In this document: positions 8,241-16,836 of the stretch, one piece after another
How positions within the stretch are numbered: position 1 is the stretch's first letter
How the letters are laid out: every line of letters begins with the position of its first letter
NCBI GenBank assembly: GCA_027484445.1
Contig: JAIXSY010000007.1
Span: 62,001 to 126,000, forward strand
Source: Verrucomicrobiaceae bacterium
Lineage (GTDB): Bacteria > Verrucomicrobiota > Verrucomicrobiia > Verrucomicrobiales > Verrucomicrobiaceae
Direction: 5' to 3'
Length of the DNA: 64,000 nt
Position numbers and translations under genes: made by a program
Notes under the pieces: model-generated
Databases searched by the model: none
Told to the model about the DNA's origin: nothing
What the model saw: only the letters and a program-made list of their open reading frames with translations

Positions 8241-8963
8241 ATGCAGTTCGTTTTCCCCACGCATCTCCAGCTCGGCAATGAGCACAGCGAAGGCTTTCAT
8301 CAGGAGCTACTGCGCGGCCTGACGCACAAGCTAAACAACCTCTTGGCGGTCATTCAGGGCTTCAGCAGCCTGATCTTGATGACGGAGGGGCTGGAGGCTG
8401 GCATCTCGGAAAACATGCAGCACATCCGCGAAGCTTCGGTAGGGGTTTCAAACCTTAGCGAGCGTGTGCGCGGTGCCGGTGGTTGCGCGAAGTTACAACT
8501 CCAGTCGCTGAATCTGAATGAATACCTAGGCGTGGTGCAGGCAGCTCTCCTGGAGCCTTTCACCAAAAACAACGTGCAGCTCGAGGCCGATGTGACCCAG
8601 GTGCTACCTGCGGTGAATGTGGACCCGACAAAGCTGAAGGACGTGCTGGTGGAGGTGCTGAAGAATGCGGCGGAAGCCGCAGGCCCCGTCGGTGGACGTG
8701 CGATGCTGAAGATCGCAGGCCCTGGTGTGATCACCCCCGCTGAACAGCGCCGCGTGGACATCTTGGTCAGCAACACAGGCACCACCATCACGCCGGAGAA
8801 GCTCCAGCAGGTCTTCCGCCCCTTCTACGGCAGCAAGACGAGCAACCACCTCGGCCTCGGCCTCACGATTGCCGCCATGCTCTGCCATCAGATGGGCATC
8901 CAGATTGGCATCGCCTCTGAAAACAACACGACGACAGTCTGGCTGAGCTGCCCGATTGCCTAA
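8241..8963 (+). CDS. Minimal histidine kinase-like protein with degenerate ATP-binding motif
   Basis: The 240-residue protein contains only a dimerisation/phosphoacceptor part and an ATPase part, with no sensor or membrane domain. LTHKLNNLLAVIQGF places the phosphoacceptor at His29, as in NtrB-type kinases. VLKNAAEA is the N-box, VFRPFYGSK the F-box and HLGLGLTIA the G2-box. The G1-box, normally DxGxG, reads NTGTT (178-182), so the adenine-contacting Asp and one Gly are lost. The protein may bind ATP poorly or act as a scaffold or phosphatase. No response regulator gene is adjacent. Cytoplasmic. Confidence 0.75.
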   Translation: MQFVFPTHLQLGNEHSEGFHQELLRGLTHKLNNLLAVIQGFSSLILMTEGLEAGISENMQHIREASVGVSNLSERVRGAGGCAKLQLQSLNLNEYLGVVQAALLEPFTKNNVQLEADVTQVLPAVNVDPTKLKDVLVEVLKNAAEAAGPVGGRAMLKIAGPGVITPAEQRRVDILVSNTGTTITPEKLQQVFRPFYGSKTSNHLGLGLTIAAMLCHQMGIQIGIASENNTTTVWLSCPIA

Positions 8964-9024
8964 GGGGCTGAGCGGTTGATTCCGCGATTGCCAGCACTGC
9001 GCTTTTCCTTTTCCATGCACCGTC

Positions 9025-10122
9025 GTGCAGGATTTTCTCGTCATTTCCCAGGTCAGCAAAAGCTTCGGCAGCCATCGCGCGCTGAGTGAAGTCAGCCTGA
9101 CCATCCCTCGCGGGCAGGTTTTTTCCCTGCTCGGCCCGAGTGGTTGTGGCAAGACGACGCTGCTGCGCCTCGTGGCAGGTTTTGATACGCCTGATCGCGG
9201 TCGCATCCTCCTCGGCGGGCAGGACATCACGGATCTGCCGCCCGAGCGTCGGCCTGTGAACACGGTGTTTCAAAACTATGCGCTTTTTCCGCACCTGACG
9301 GTTGGGGAAAACATCGCCTTCGGTCTGCGCATGGCGCGCCGGAGCCGGGCAGAGATCAAAAGCAGCGTCGAGCGCATGCTGCTGCTGACTCGGCTGGAGG
9401 AGCAGGCGCGCAAGCGCCCCGCGCAGCTCAGCGGTGGTCAGCGTCAGCGTGTCGCCATCGCCCGTGCCTTGGTGAATGAGCCACAGGTGCTGCTTCTCGA
9501 TGAGCCACTGGCCGCGCTGGATCTGAAGCTGCGCCAGCACATGCTGCAGGAGCTGCATAGCCTGCACCAGCAGGTGGGCACGACCTTTGTCTATGTCACC
9601 CACGATCAGGCGGAGGCCCTGAGCCTTAGCCACCGCATCGCCGTCATGAATGCAGGGCAGGTCGAGCAGGTGGCGGCTCCGCAGGAGCTGTATCAGGCTC
9701 CTGCCACAGGGTTTGTGGCCAGCTTCATCGGCGATGCGAACTTCCTCACCGCTGAGGTCCAGGAGATGCTGCCGGGTGGTTTTGTGCGCGTTTACATCGA
9801 GGGCATCGGGCGGCCAGCCGTGCAGACAGCTCGAGATTGGAGATCGGGCGACCGTGTCCGCCTCATGCTGCGCCCAGAGGTCATGCACCTGACGCATGAG
9901 CGGCCTTTGGCCAGCGATCGCAGCAATTGTTTTCAGGCGGTCGTGGAGGGCATGACCTTCTTTGGCGATCACGAAAGGGTGCAGCTCCGTGCTGGTTCCC
10001 TGCGCCTTCATGCCCAGCGAAGTGGCGGTGCAGAGGCCGTGCGTCCGGCGATCGGTGACTCTTGCTGGGTGCGCTTTGGGCCAGAGTCGGGTCGAGTCAT
10101 TGAGCCGCTGGCCATGGCGTGA
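9025..10122 (+). CDS. ABC transporter ATPase, PotA-like (spermidine/putrescine or similar import)
   Basis: The 365-residue protein has a complete ABC ATPase: Walker A GPSGCGKTT (37-45), Q-loop VFQNYALFPH, signature LSGGQ (135-139), Walker B LLLDE (156-160) and an H-loop in YVTHDQAEAL. The C-terminal 120 residues look like the TOBE_2 regulatory domain of the PotA/FbpC/CysA group. The start is GTG. Permease and binding-protein genes, usually adjacent, are absent, so the substrate cannot be assigned and the ATPase probably serves a transporter encoded elsewhere. The long opposite-strand frame here is a shadow. Confidence 0.85.
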   Translation: MQDFLVISQVSKSFGSHRALSEVSLTIPRGQVFSLLGPSGCGKTTLLRLVAGFDTPDRGRILLGGQDITDLPPERRPVNTVFQNYALFPHLTVGENIAFGLRMARRSRAEIKSSVERMLLLTRLEEQARKRPAQLSGGQRQRVAIARALVNEPQVLLLDEPLAALDLKLRQHMLQELHSLHQQVGTTFVYVTHDQAEALSLSHRIAVMNAGQVEQVAAPQELYQAPATGFVASFIGDANFLTAEVQEMLPGGFVRVYIEGIGRPAVQTARDWRSGDRVRLMLRPEVMHLTHERPLASDRSNCFQAVVEGMTFFGDHERVQLRAGSLRLHAQRSGGAEAVRPAIGDSCWVRFGPESGRVIEPLAMA

Positions 10123-10216
10123 GTTGGCGCTTCTCGGCGGTCGGGTTTGTGGGTTCTCCTTGGGAATCCCCCTCTGTGAACCTTTTGCTTTCCTGGGATT
10201 GGGTCCTGCTCAAAAC

Positions 10217-10256
10217 GATGCTTAGTTCAAAAAGAGCATCTTATTCAAAATAAGAT
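10217..10256. promoter_or_regulatory. Two overlapping, mutually exclusive hairpins
   Basis: GATGCT (10217-10222) pairs with AGCATC (10235-10240). ATCTTAT (10238-10244) pairs with ATAAGAT (10250-10256). The two stems share 10238-10240 and cannot both form fully. They lie between the PotA-like gene and a secreted-protein gene. They may be a weak terminator or an operator palindrome. No T run follows. Confidence 0.3.
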
Positions 10257-10306
10257 TTCCTTAATCCCAAATTCAGAGCAGTCTGTTCAATAATTACCCA
10301 ATTCTC

Positions 10307-11644
10307 ATGAATGCATTCCAGGGTCACTCTGCTCAGCCGCCGTTTAACAGCCATCGGCTTCTTCTTCGAGGTCTCGTGGGCTTGGCGGCTTGTTTGACGT
10401 ATGTGCTGTGGCCTGATGAACCTGTGGCAAACAAGCCGAAGACGGTCGCCGTGTCGCCCGCACCGGTGGCTCCAGTGGCCTCGGTCGAGTTTGTGGAGCC
10501 CAAGCCGGAGCCGTCCGCGAAAGAAGAACCGATGCCTCTGAATCCAGAACTCGCCCAAGAGCAGAAGGTGCATGACCAACCGGAATTCAAGGAAGTGCCT
10601 GTCACGGAACAGCTCAAGGATTATTACATCAATCAAGTCGAGCTGAATCAGGTCCAACTCGGTCGTGCCGTTTCTCTGCTGCGGCAAAAACTTCAGGATA
10701 CAGATGAGAAACACGCTTTGTCGCTTCAGCGCTTAGTCATCAGCACACCCACTCAGGCCCTGGGGCGACGGGTCACTTTGTTCGCGAACAGTATTTCTTA
10801 CCTTCAAGCGGTCGAAAACGTGGCCACTCAGGCTGGCTGCGCGGTCGAGATCACGAAGAACCGCATCACGTTACAGCTTCTGCCCGGGCCGTTTCCTCAG
10901 GTTGCTCAACGTCGCAGTGCCAAGGAAATCTTCGCCGGGCAGGTGGGTGAGGATGGCAAGCCCCTGCATGAAAATCAGAACGCCTTGGCTATACTCATGG
11001 AGAGCCTGGGGAAGATGGGGCTAAGTGTGGATGAGAACGCGGACGTAAGCCTGACCCCTCAGCAATTGGCCGCTTTGCAAAAGCTGAATCAGCAGCGCTT
11101 GCAGGGCACGGAGACTCAGCTGCCGCCTTATTTGATCTACATTCTGCCACGATTTTATTTGTCGCTAAACTACAGCATGGATGTCACTCAGATCCTGCAA
11201 GTGATCACGTTCCTTCAGCGCGGTGGCTTTGTTCCCTTCCTTCGGATTCCGGCCTCTTATGATTTCAGCCAAGGCGCGCAGATCGTGGAAATCTATCGTT
11301 CAGGGCATCACGTTTTGCTGACCGTTTATGACAGGCTCCCGGTTCCTTCAGAAGAGCAGCAAGTCGTAGCGGTCCCATCGTTCGTGGATGTCCCTGAGGT
11401 CGAGCCGTCATATGCATCAGCATCATTCTATGCCGATTTAACCGTGACGATTGGCTTATCTTATTCGGCCACAAGTCTTCAGGAAGTTATTGAGAAAGCT
11501 GGAGTCAGTTTGTTAGGAGTCAGAGGATCTGCCACGATTGGCTCAACTACGACGACCACCGAAGCCACCGAAGCCGCCTCTTCGAACTCAGCGGCGGTCT
11601 CCACCGGCGCGGGTGATGCTTCCGCTGGGACGACAGCTCCCTGA
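10307..11644 (+). CDS. Membrane-anchored or secreted protein of unknown function, secretin-N-like segment
   Basis: The 445-residue product is not recognised. A short hydrophobic segment (about residues 22-40, LVGLAACLTYVLW) probably anchors or exports it. A Pro/Ala/Glu-rich linker follows to about residue 100. Residues about 110-190 (LGRAVSLLRQKL, then SYLQAVENVATQAG, then NRITLQLLPG) resemble the small alpha/beta STN-type domains of secretins and TonB receptors. A second similar segment seems to occupy 290-345. The last 45 residues are a Thr/Ser/Ala-rich low-complexity tail. It stands alone, with hairpins upstream. Confidence 0.6.
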   Translation: MNAFQGHSAQPPFNSHRLLLRGLVGLAACLTYVLWPDEPVANKPKTVAVSPAPVAPVASVEFVEPKPEPSAKEEPMPLNPELAQEQKVHDQPEFKEVPVTEQLKDYYINQVELNQVQLGRAVSLLRQKLQDTDEKHALSLQRLVISTPTQALGRRVTLFANSISYLQAVENVATQAGCAVEITKNRITLQLLPGPFPQVAQRRSAKEIFAGQVGEDGKPLHENQNALAILMESLGKMGLSVDENADVSLTPQQLAALQKLNQQRLQGTETQLPPYLIYILPRFYLSLNYSMDVTQILQVITFLQRGGFVPFLRIPASYDFSQGAQIVEIYRSGHHVLLTVYDRLPVPSEEQQVVAVPSFVDVPEVEPSYASASFYADLTVTIGLSYSATSLQEVIEKAGVSLLGVRGSATIGSTTTTTEATEAASSNSAAVSTGAGDASAGTTAP

Positions 11645-11682
11645 TGATCTCCAAGTAGGCTGCAAGTGCGCCTCGGGTTTCT

Positions 11683-12480
11683 TTAGCCATCGGAACGCCG
11701 CCGCCGAAGAATGAGGATGATGTCTGAGTAGCTGTCGTCTAGCGGCCGGGTCGAACTCAGATCGTAAGTGAAGTCATAGCACGCCACCAGCTCCAGGGTA
11801 GGCGCGGAACGCAGCAGACGCCGCATCTGTGCGGCATCGTAGGTTCGGAACTGCCACTTCGTTTCCTGGGTGTGGGTGCGGCTGCCTTGGGTGATGCGCA
11901 GTCGAGTCCGCAGGTCTTCTCGCCGCGTCTTTGGATCAGCTGGCCAAGTATGGGTGTCACAGACCACGTGAATGCCATCGCGTTCGGCTTTCCAGCGTTC
12001 GTGTTCCTCTGGATTGTTGGAGTAGCAGGTCAGGTGGATGCCAAGCACGAAAAGACCGCCAGGCCTCAATGCAGCTGCCACCCGACGCAGGCAGGCTGCG
12101 GCGTGGCGGCCTTGGAGCAGATATTTGAAGCTACTGACCAAGCAGTGGGCCATGTCATAGGGCTGCTGTCTGCCTGGGCAGAAGCTCTGCATCCAGTCTT
12201 CCCACAGTTCAGCCTTCAGCCCGGCGTTGCGCAGCCGTTCTTTGGCAAAGTCGAGCATCCGTGGATTGCCATCGAATCCATCCACCTTCCACCCGCGCTG
12301 CGCCATTTCCAGCACGAGCCGTCCACTGCCGCAGGCAGGCTCCAGGAGTCGGCGGCTGCGGCTGCGCACGCCATGAAGCTGATGCACGGCCTCGAGGAAA
12401 TCTGCCTCACGCGGGGTATCGGCATCAAAGATGATGTCATAGTAAAGAGGGGTGTCATACCAGTCGCGCAGTTCGGCCAT
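11683..12480 (-). CDS. Class I SAM-dependent methyltransferase, substrate unknown
   Basis: The 265-residue protein has a Rossmann-type methyltransferase core: LLEPACGSGRLVLEMA is motif I, VDGFDGNPRML carries the acidic end of beta-2, and YDMAHCLVSSFKYLL is motif IV. GGLFVLGIHLTCYS follows as the next strand. It starts MAELRDWYDTPLYYDIIF, common in small-molecule or natural-product methyltransferases. The last 70 residues are beta-rich and end in a basic RRRR stretch. It is convergent with the previous gene, and no neighbour indicates its substrate. Confidence 0.8.
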   Translation of the reverse strand: MAELRDWYDTPLYYDIIFDADTPREADFLEAVHQLHGVRSRSRRLLEPACGSGRLVLEMAQRGWKVDGFDGNPRMLDFAKERLRNAGLKAELWEDWMQSFCPGRQQPYDMAHCLVSSFKYLLQGRHAAACLRRVAAALRPGGLFVLGIHLTCYSNNPEEHERWKAERDGIHVVCDTHTWPADPKTRREDLRTRLRITQGSRTHTQETKWQFRTYDAAQMRRLLRSAPTLELVACYDFTYDLSSTRPLDDSYSDIILILRRRRSDG

Positions 12481-12632
12481 GGGTTCTAGAGCCTGAAGCC
12501 TGTGACAGTGTCAACGGAAGGAACCCAGATTTCAAAGAGCAGAAGTTTCAGAGGGCGTGCCTGAGCCTCTTGCATGACCTGGGTTGCCTGGGGGATTTAC
12601 AAGCGGGTAGCTCTGGCGTATGCGCCGGGGTC

Positions 12633-13589
12633 ATGCCGTCAGATCTCCAGGAGGATGCCTCTCTCTCCCCGCCTCTCGCTCCGGGCAGGACGGGGGCTGG
12701 CTGGCCGTGGCTGCCTGCCCTTCTGGTGGTGCTGGCCACCTGTGTCGTGCAGGGCTGGGGGACGGAGTGGCCTCCCGCGCGTCAGTTTTTGGTGCAGCGT
12801 GGCATCGACCTCTGCGTTTTCGGTCTCTACTTGCGTGAGTTTGCCCGCCATAGTCCTAGCTTTTTGGAGCTGAGTGGCTTGCTGCTAGTCACGGCGGGTC
12901 TGCTTTTCTTGGCTTACAAGGCTGCGCTGGGCGCGCTGCTGATGATTTTTGGCCTCTCCGCGCTGTGGCTCGTGCTGGCTTGGCTGGCGCACCGCTGGCC
13001 GCTGAGCCGTGGTCTGCTGACCGTTGCGGTGTTTTTGACGGTGCTTCAGGCGCTGCTGTCCCTCTGGCATGCTTTGCGTCCCGCTGACGGTGGGGCCTGG
13101 TTCATGGCCGTGGTCTCCATCCTTCTGCTCGCCGTGCTGGCGCTGAGCTTGCTGTCCGTTTCCCGCTCGCAGCCCGTTAGGCTTTCTCAGCAGAGCATCT
13201 TTCACGAGCGCCTCTGGGCAGAGGCGCTGGTGCTGGTGCTGGGTGCGCAGGCGGTACTGGGCCTAGCCCTGCGAGATGGGGAGGCGGATTTTTGGCGCAC
13301 CTTTCATCTGCTCTGGGGCGCATTGAGCGTGCTACTGGCTCTGGCGGTGGGTTGGCGTGGGCGTCTTTGGCTGCTGCGGCTGCCGCATCGTCGCTGGCTG
13401 GTGCCGGCGCTGATGATCATGCCCGTGAATCAATTGGCGCTCGGGCTGTATGTGCGGTTCGGCGGTGAGGCAGGCTGGCTGAGCCCGCTGCACAGCGTGA
13501 ATGGACTGTGCATCTTGGCGGCTGCTTGCCTCGTCTCTGGCAGCCTGTGGTTCACCCAGGAGCAGGACTTTGAAAATGGCGGTGCATGA
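12633..13589 (+). CDS. Polytopic membrane protein of unknown function
   Basis: The product (about 318 residues from the ATG at 12633) contains roughly eight or nine hydrophobic helices rich in Leu, Ala and Val, with short charged loops. A short Pro/Gly-rich N-terminus precedes the first helix (WLPALLVVLATCVVQGWG). No transporter or enzyme motif is evident. The late segment ALMIMPVNQLALGLYVRFGG is the most distinctive part. Its stop overlaps the start of the DNA glycosylase gene by four bases (ATGA), so the two are co-translated. An upstream in-frame start exists but would add an unlikely soluble stretch. Confidence 0.6.
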   Translation: MPSDLQEDASLSPPLAPGRTGAGWPWLPALLVVLATCVVQGWGTEWPPARQFLVQRGIDLCVFGLYLREFARHSPSFLELSGLLLVTAGLLFLAYKAALGALLMIFGLSALWLVLAWLAHRWPLSRGLLTVAVFLTVLQALLSLWHALRPADGGAWFMAVVSILLLAVLALSLLSVSRSQPVRLSQQSIFHERLWAEALVLVLGAQAVLGLALRDGEADFWRTFHLLWGALSVLLALAVGWRGRLWLLRLPHRRWLVPALMIMPVNQLALGLYVRFGGEAGWLSPLHSVNGLCILAAACLVSGSLWFTQEQDFENGGA

Positions 13590-14200
13590 ATTCGCGCACT
13601 CCCTGGCTCGAACGAGATTTTTTCACGCGTGATGTCCTCGCCGTGGCGCGCGATCTGATCGGGGTGGAGCTTCACTGGCAGGGCTGTTCTGGGCGGATCG
13701 TCGAGACCGAGGCCTATGCGGTTCAGGGCGACCTAGCCTGTCATACCGCCTCGCGGCCGAGCGCGCGTGAGTTTGTGGAAAAGCAGCCACCAGGTGCGGC
13801 CTACGTTTACCTGAACTATGGCGTGCACTGGCTCTTTAACCTGCTGGTGAAAGGCGGCGGGCGCGATGGGCTAGTGCTCATTCGCGCGCTGGAACCCCTG
13901 CAAGGGATCGAGCAGATGCGCGCTCGCCGCCAGCGGCAAAAGCTGACCGATCTGTGCTCAGGCCCAGGAAAGCTCGGCTTGGCGCTTGGCATCCAGGGGC
14001 AGCACCACGGCATGCCCATGGCTAGCCCAGGGCGACCGCCGCGCTGTGGTCTCAGGCAGGGTTCGGAGGTCCTGCCGGTCGTCAGCGATGTGCGCGTGGG
14101 TATCCGGCAGGCGGCGGATTTTCCGTGGCGTTTTTTGGCGCGGGATCATCCCCATGTCAGTGTGCCACTGGGCAAAGTGCCGCCGGTGGGTCGAGCTTAG
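13586..14200 (+). CDS. 3-methyladenine DNA glycosylase (AAG/MPG family)
   Basis: The 204-residue protein belongs to the AAG (Pur_DNA_glyco) family, monofunctional glycosylases that excise alkylated and deaminated purines in base excision repair. The catalytic region reads RIVETEAY (37-44). The fold-defining AAYVYLNYGVHWLFNLL and the GLVLIRALEP segment follow. LCSGPGKLGLALGI matches the conserved C-terminal part. Length fits bacterial members. It overlaps the preceding membrane-protein gene by four bases; no functional link between the two is known to me. Confidence 0.9.
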   Translation: MNSRTPWLERDFFTRDVLAVARDLIGVELHWQGCSGRIVETEAYAVQGDLACHTASRPSAREFVEKQPPGAAYVYLNYGVHWLFNLLVKGGGRDGLVLIRALEPLQGIEQMRARRQRQKLTDLCSGPGKLGLALGIQGQHHGMPMASPGRPPRCGLRQGSEVLPVVSDVRVGIRQAADFPWRFLARDHPHVSVPLGKVPPVGRA

Positions 14201-14247
14201 CTGCGGGCAGATGCTCGGCGCTTGCGTGTGCGGGCGTTTCCTTCACC

Positions 14248-15819
14248 ATGGCGCTCATGCCTGCTCGCTCTTCTCGTCGCTCGCGCTCCTCGTCACGCTG
14301 GTGGTTCCTTGGCTTGGCCATCGTCGGCTTGCTCGTCGGTGCGGCCATGCTCGCGCCGATGGTGCTCATGAACTGGGTGCGCGGCTACCTGAGGCAGGAG
14401 AGCTTTCGGGCGAAGTTGGAATCCATGGTCGGTGCGAAGCTCGCAGGCACCGTGCAGCTCGCGCCCCTGCGCTGGACGGGGGATGAGGTCACGACGCGCA
14501 CAGCCTCGCTCCAGACGGCCCAGGGCTGGCAGGCAGAAATGACCGGCTTGCATGTAGGTCTGGATTGGTCGGCCTTTCGGCAGCGTCAATGGCGTCTCTT
14601 GCAGGTCGGGGCAGACTCGCTCGACATCACACGCCAGCCGCCGCTAGACGCCGCCGATGCTGGGCCTGTGGGCGGCCTTGAGCCGCAGGCAGGATCAGCC
14701 TCCAGCAGCTCTGTGCCGGGCTGGTTGCGCCGTTGGTTGCCCGATCGCTTCATCGTGGAGGGTGCCCGTGTGGATGCCTTTTCCCTCACGCACCCAGGCC
14801 CCTGGCGCCTCGCGGGTGCGAAGGTGCGCGTTTCCCCCTGGCAGCAGGGAGATGCCTCTGCCCAGCTCACGGTTCAGGGCGGCGTGCTGGAGACACCTGT
14901 GCAGCTGCCGACCCTGCTGCATCCCATCAAGCTGAACCTCGATTCAGCGACTCTTCGGCTCAGTCGTGACGATCTGAGGCTGAGCACCGCACGCCTGACC
15001 TGGGCGCAGGGCGGGGAAGTGAGCGCGAGCGGTCATCTGCGCCCGGGAGAGCGCCGCTTGGAGCTGAATACCACGCTGGTCGGCATCCCGCTGAAGGAAC
15101 TGCTCAGCCCTGACTGGAAGCTGCGTCTCACCGGAGACATCGAGGGCGATCTGCGGATTCAGGCGCAAGGCCCTGCCCAGCCCGAGGTCACAGGGCAGGT
15201 GCGGCTGAAAAATGCCGTGCTCACGGCCCTGCCGGTGCTGAACCAACTGGCCACTTTCACCCGCGTGGAGCGCTTCAAGCGGCTCGTGCTCGACATCGCT
15301 CAGGCGCAGGTCAGTGGCTCTGGCCAGAGGCGCAGGTTTGAAAAAATCGTGGTGCAATCCGCAGGCCTGATGCGGCTGGAGGGTGACCTGACCGTCCAAG
15401 CCAGTCGCCTGGATGGGCGCTTCTTTGTCGGCGTGACGCCTGAGGCACTGCGCTGGATTCCGGGGGCGGAGCAGCACGTCTTCACGGCAAATCGTCCTGG
15501 TGCCCCGGCGGGCATGGTGTGGACGCCGCTGCGCATCACCGGCACCGTGGATGCTCCAGAGGAGGACCTTTCCACGCGGCTGATCAGTGGCGCGGGAAAA
15601 GCGCTGCTGAACGCGCCTGCTGACCTCGCAGGCAAGACGGGGGAGACTTTGCTCAAGCCACTGCTGGGGGAAGACTTGGCCAAGAAGCCTGGCGAGGTGC
15701 TGAAAGGTGCCACCGAGGCCGTGACCCAACCTGGAGAGGCCCTGAAAAAGGCTGGAGATGCGGCTGAAAAAGGCCTCGACCTGCTGAAAGGCATCGGCGG
15801 TGGTTTGCTCGGCAAATGA
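14248..15819 (+). CDS. AsmA-like envelope protein
   Basis: The 523-residue protein from the ATG at 14248 has a basic N-terminus, one membrane helix (WWFLGLAIVGLLVGAAMLAP, about residues 18-37) and a long beta-rich periplasmic region. LTGDIEGDLRIQAQGPAQPE is typical of the AsmA/DUF3971 group, thought to act in outer-membrane lipid transport or assembly. The last 80 residues are Lys/Ala/Gly-rich amphipathic helix repeats (KPGEVLKGATEA, QPGEALKKAGDA). Starting further upstream would place the helix inside unlikely sequence. It overlaps sufE by four bases. Confidence 0.7.
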   Translation: MALMPARSSRRSRSSSRWWFLGLAIVGLLVGAAMLAPMVLMNWVRGYLRQESFRAKLESMVGAKLAGTVQLAPLRWTGDEVTTRTASLQTAQGWQAEMTGLHVGLDWSAFRQRQWRLLQVGADSLDITRQPPLDAADAGPVGGLEPQAGSASSSSVPGWLRRWLPDRFIVEGARVDAFSLTHPGPWRLAGAKVRVSPWQQGDASAQLTVQGGVLETPVQLPTLLHPIKLNLDSATLRLSRDDLRLSTARLTWAQGGEVSASGHLRPGERRLELNTTLVGIPLKELLSPDWKLRLTGDIEGDLRIQAQGPAQPEVTGQVRLKNAVLTALPVLNQLATFTRVERFKRLVLDIAQAQVSGSGQRRRFEKIVVQSAGLMRLEGDLTVQASRLDGRFFVGVTPEALRWIPGAEQHVFTANRPGAPAGMVWTPLRITGTVDAPEEDLSTRLISGAGKALLNAPADLAGKTGETLLKPLLGEDLAKKPGEVLKGATEAVTQPGEALKKAGDAAEKGLDLLKGIGGGLLGK

Positions 15820-16259
15820 TGGATGAGCGCATGCAGACCATGACTCTCCAGGAACGCCAAACAGAGTTGATCGAGGGCTTGAACCTCATCGGTAGCCCGC
15901 ATGAGCGCCTCGCTGCGCTGAGCAGCTACGTGCCCTGGGTGCTGCTGCCTGAGGCGGAGCGCATCGACACGCTGCTCGTGCCAGGCTGCGTGTCCCGCGT
16001 CTGGGTGCATGGCACGCTCGTCGCGGGAAGGTCGCAGTTTCGCTGCGCGGCCGATAGCCCCATGGTGGCCGGGTTGGTGGCTCTCTTGTGTCACCTTTAC
16101 AGCCAGGCTCTCCCGGCAGAGGTCTCTGCCATAGAGCCTGAGCTGTGGGAAAAATGCGGCCTGGTGAAGGTGCTGTCCCCGACACGTCTGAATGGCCTCG
16201 CGGCGGTGCGTCAGCGGTTGCGGGCGATGGCAGAGGCGTGGCAGGTCCGTGGTGGCTGA
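15816..16259 (+). CDS. sufE: SufE-family sulfur acceptor protein
   Basis: The 147-residue protein matches SufE, which takes persulfide sulfur from the cysteine desulfurase SufS and passes it to the Fe-S scaffold. The acceptor cysteine is Cys58 in LLVPGCVSRVWV, and FRCAADSPMVAGLVALL is the other conserved stretch. The LNLIGSPHERLAALSSY region matches the family N-terminus. It is separated from other suf genes, none of which lie in the window. Its start overlaps the AsmA-like gene as ATGATGG, so the true start may be the first or a later in-frame Met. Confidence 0.9.
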   Translation: MMDERMQTMTLQERQTELIEGLNLIGSPHERLAALSSYVPWVLLPEAERIDTLLVPGCVSRVWVHGTLVAGRSQFRCAADSPMVAGLVALLCHLYSQALPAEVSAIEPELWEKCGLVKVLSPTRLNGLAAVRQRLRAMAEAWQVRGG

Positions 16260-16436
16260 AGGCCGTGGCGCAGGTGATGAAGTGCGCGGGTCATGCCATT
16301 GCCTGCCTGGCAGGGTGACCATGCGCATCCTTTGACCCGAAATCCGTAGCCACTCCAGGCGGTGCGTTTTGACGGGCCTTGGCAAGCAGTGCGCAACGGC
16401 TCCACCGCCCTATCGAACTTTATGACCAGAGCTGAG

Positions 16437-16592
16437 ATGCCGCTGAAAATTAAAAATCTCGCAGCCTCACGACCTGACCAAGTCACATGTGCGGAGGCGC
16501 TGTTGCAAAGCTCCCGGCAAGATCATGCCGAGTGGCCGCTGGTCCAGCCGCGAAAGGCTAAGGGTCGGGGTAAGGCAAAGAATAAGAAATAG
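16437..16592 (+). CDS. Possible small basic protein (low confidence)
   Basis: A 51-residue frame starts at an ATG preceded by GAGCTGAG, a plausible ribosome site, and ends in a Lys/Arg-rich tail (RKAKGRGKAKNKK). I recognise no family. The rest of the 577-base gap between sufE and the response regulator (16260-16836) otherwise holds only the promoter elements listed below, so this may be chance. Confidence 0.25.
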   Translation: MPLKIKNLAASRPDQVTCAEALLQSSRQDHAEWPLVQPRKAKGRGKAKNKK

Positions 16593-16717
16593 TCTTTGCC
16601 TCGATAGACTCCTTATATTGAGGTTGAAAGCCGCGACTTGGAGCCAGATTTGCGCCTTTGGCCTCATCTGAGGTGGCTTGGCTCACTTCGCAGATGATTG
16701 ATTTTCAAGGCTTTGAA

Positions 16718-16735
16718 ATTTCCTTTTTTGGAAAT
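16718..16735. promoter_or_regulatory. Palindrome upstream of the response regulator gene
   Basis: ATTTCC and GGAAAT form a perfect inverted repeat around six T residues. It sits about 30 bases upstream of a candidate -35 box, where an activator or the regulator itself could bind. It lies in an AT-rich stretch (about 16680-16810) unlike the GC-rich surroundings. Confidence 0.4.
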
Positions 16736-16767
16736 AACAGATTTTCAAAATAATCAGGAAATCCGTA

Positions 16768-16796
16768 TTGACGGTTTTCGGCCTGTATTTTAGCAT
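16768..16796 (+). promoter_or_regulatory. Candidate sigma-70-type promoter for the response regulator
   Basis: TTGACG (16768-16773) and TAGCAT (16791-16796) are spaced by 17 bases, giving a 5/6 match to the -35 box and a 4/6 match to the -10 box. Transcription would start near 16803, about 34 bases before the ATG. The leader has no Shine-Dalgarno motif. Confidence 0.5.
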
Positions 16797-16836
16797 ATTT
16801 AATAATCAAATTTGACTCTCACATCCACACGACGTT

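Noticed and set aside
8027..8278. 83-residue minus-strand frame upstream of ilvB as a possible leader gene
   Set aside because: It overlaps the kinase gene start, has no enrichment in branched-chain codons and no attenuator follows.
8863..10011. Long 382-residue frame on the minus strand
   Set aside because: It lies opposite the PotA-like gene, is rich in His/Gln/Arg as expected of a GC-rich shadow, and has no motif.
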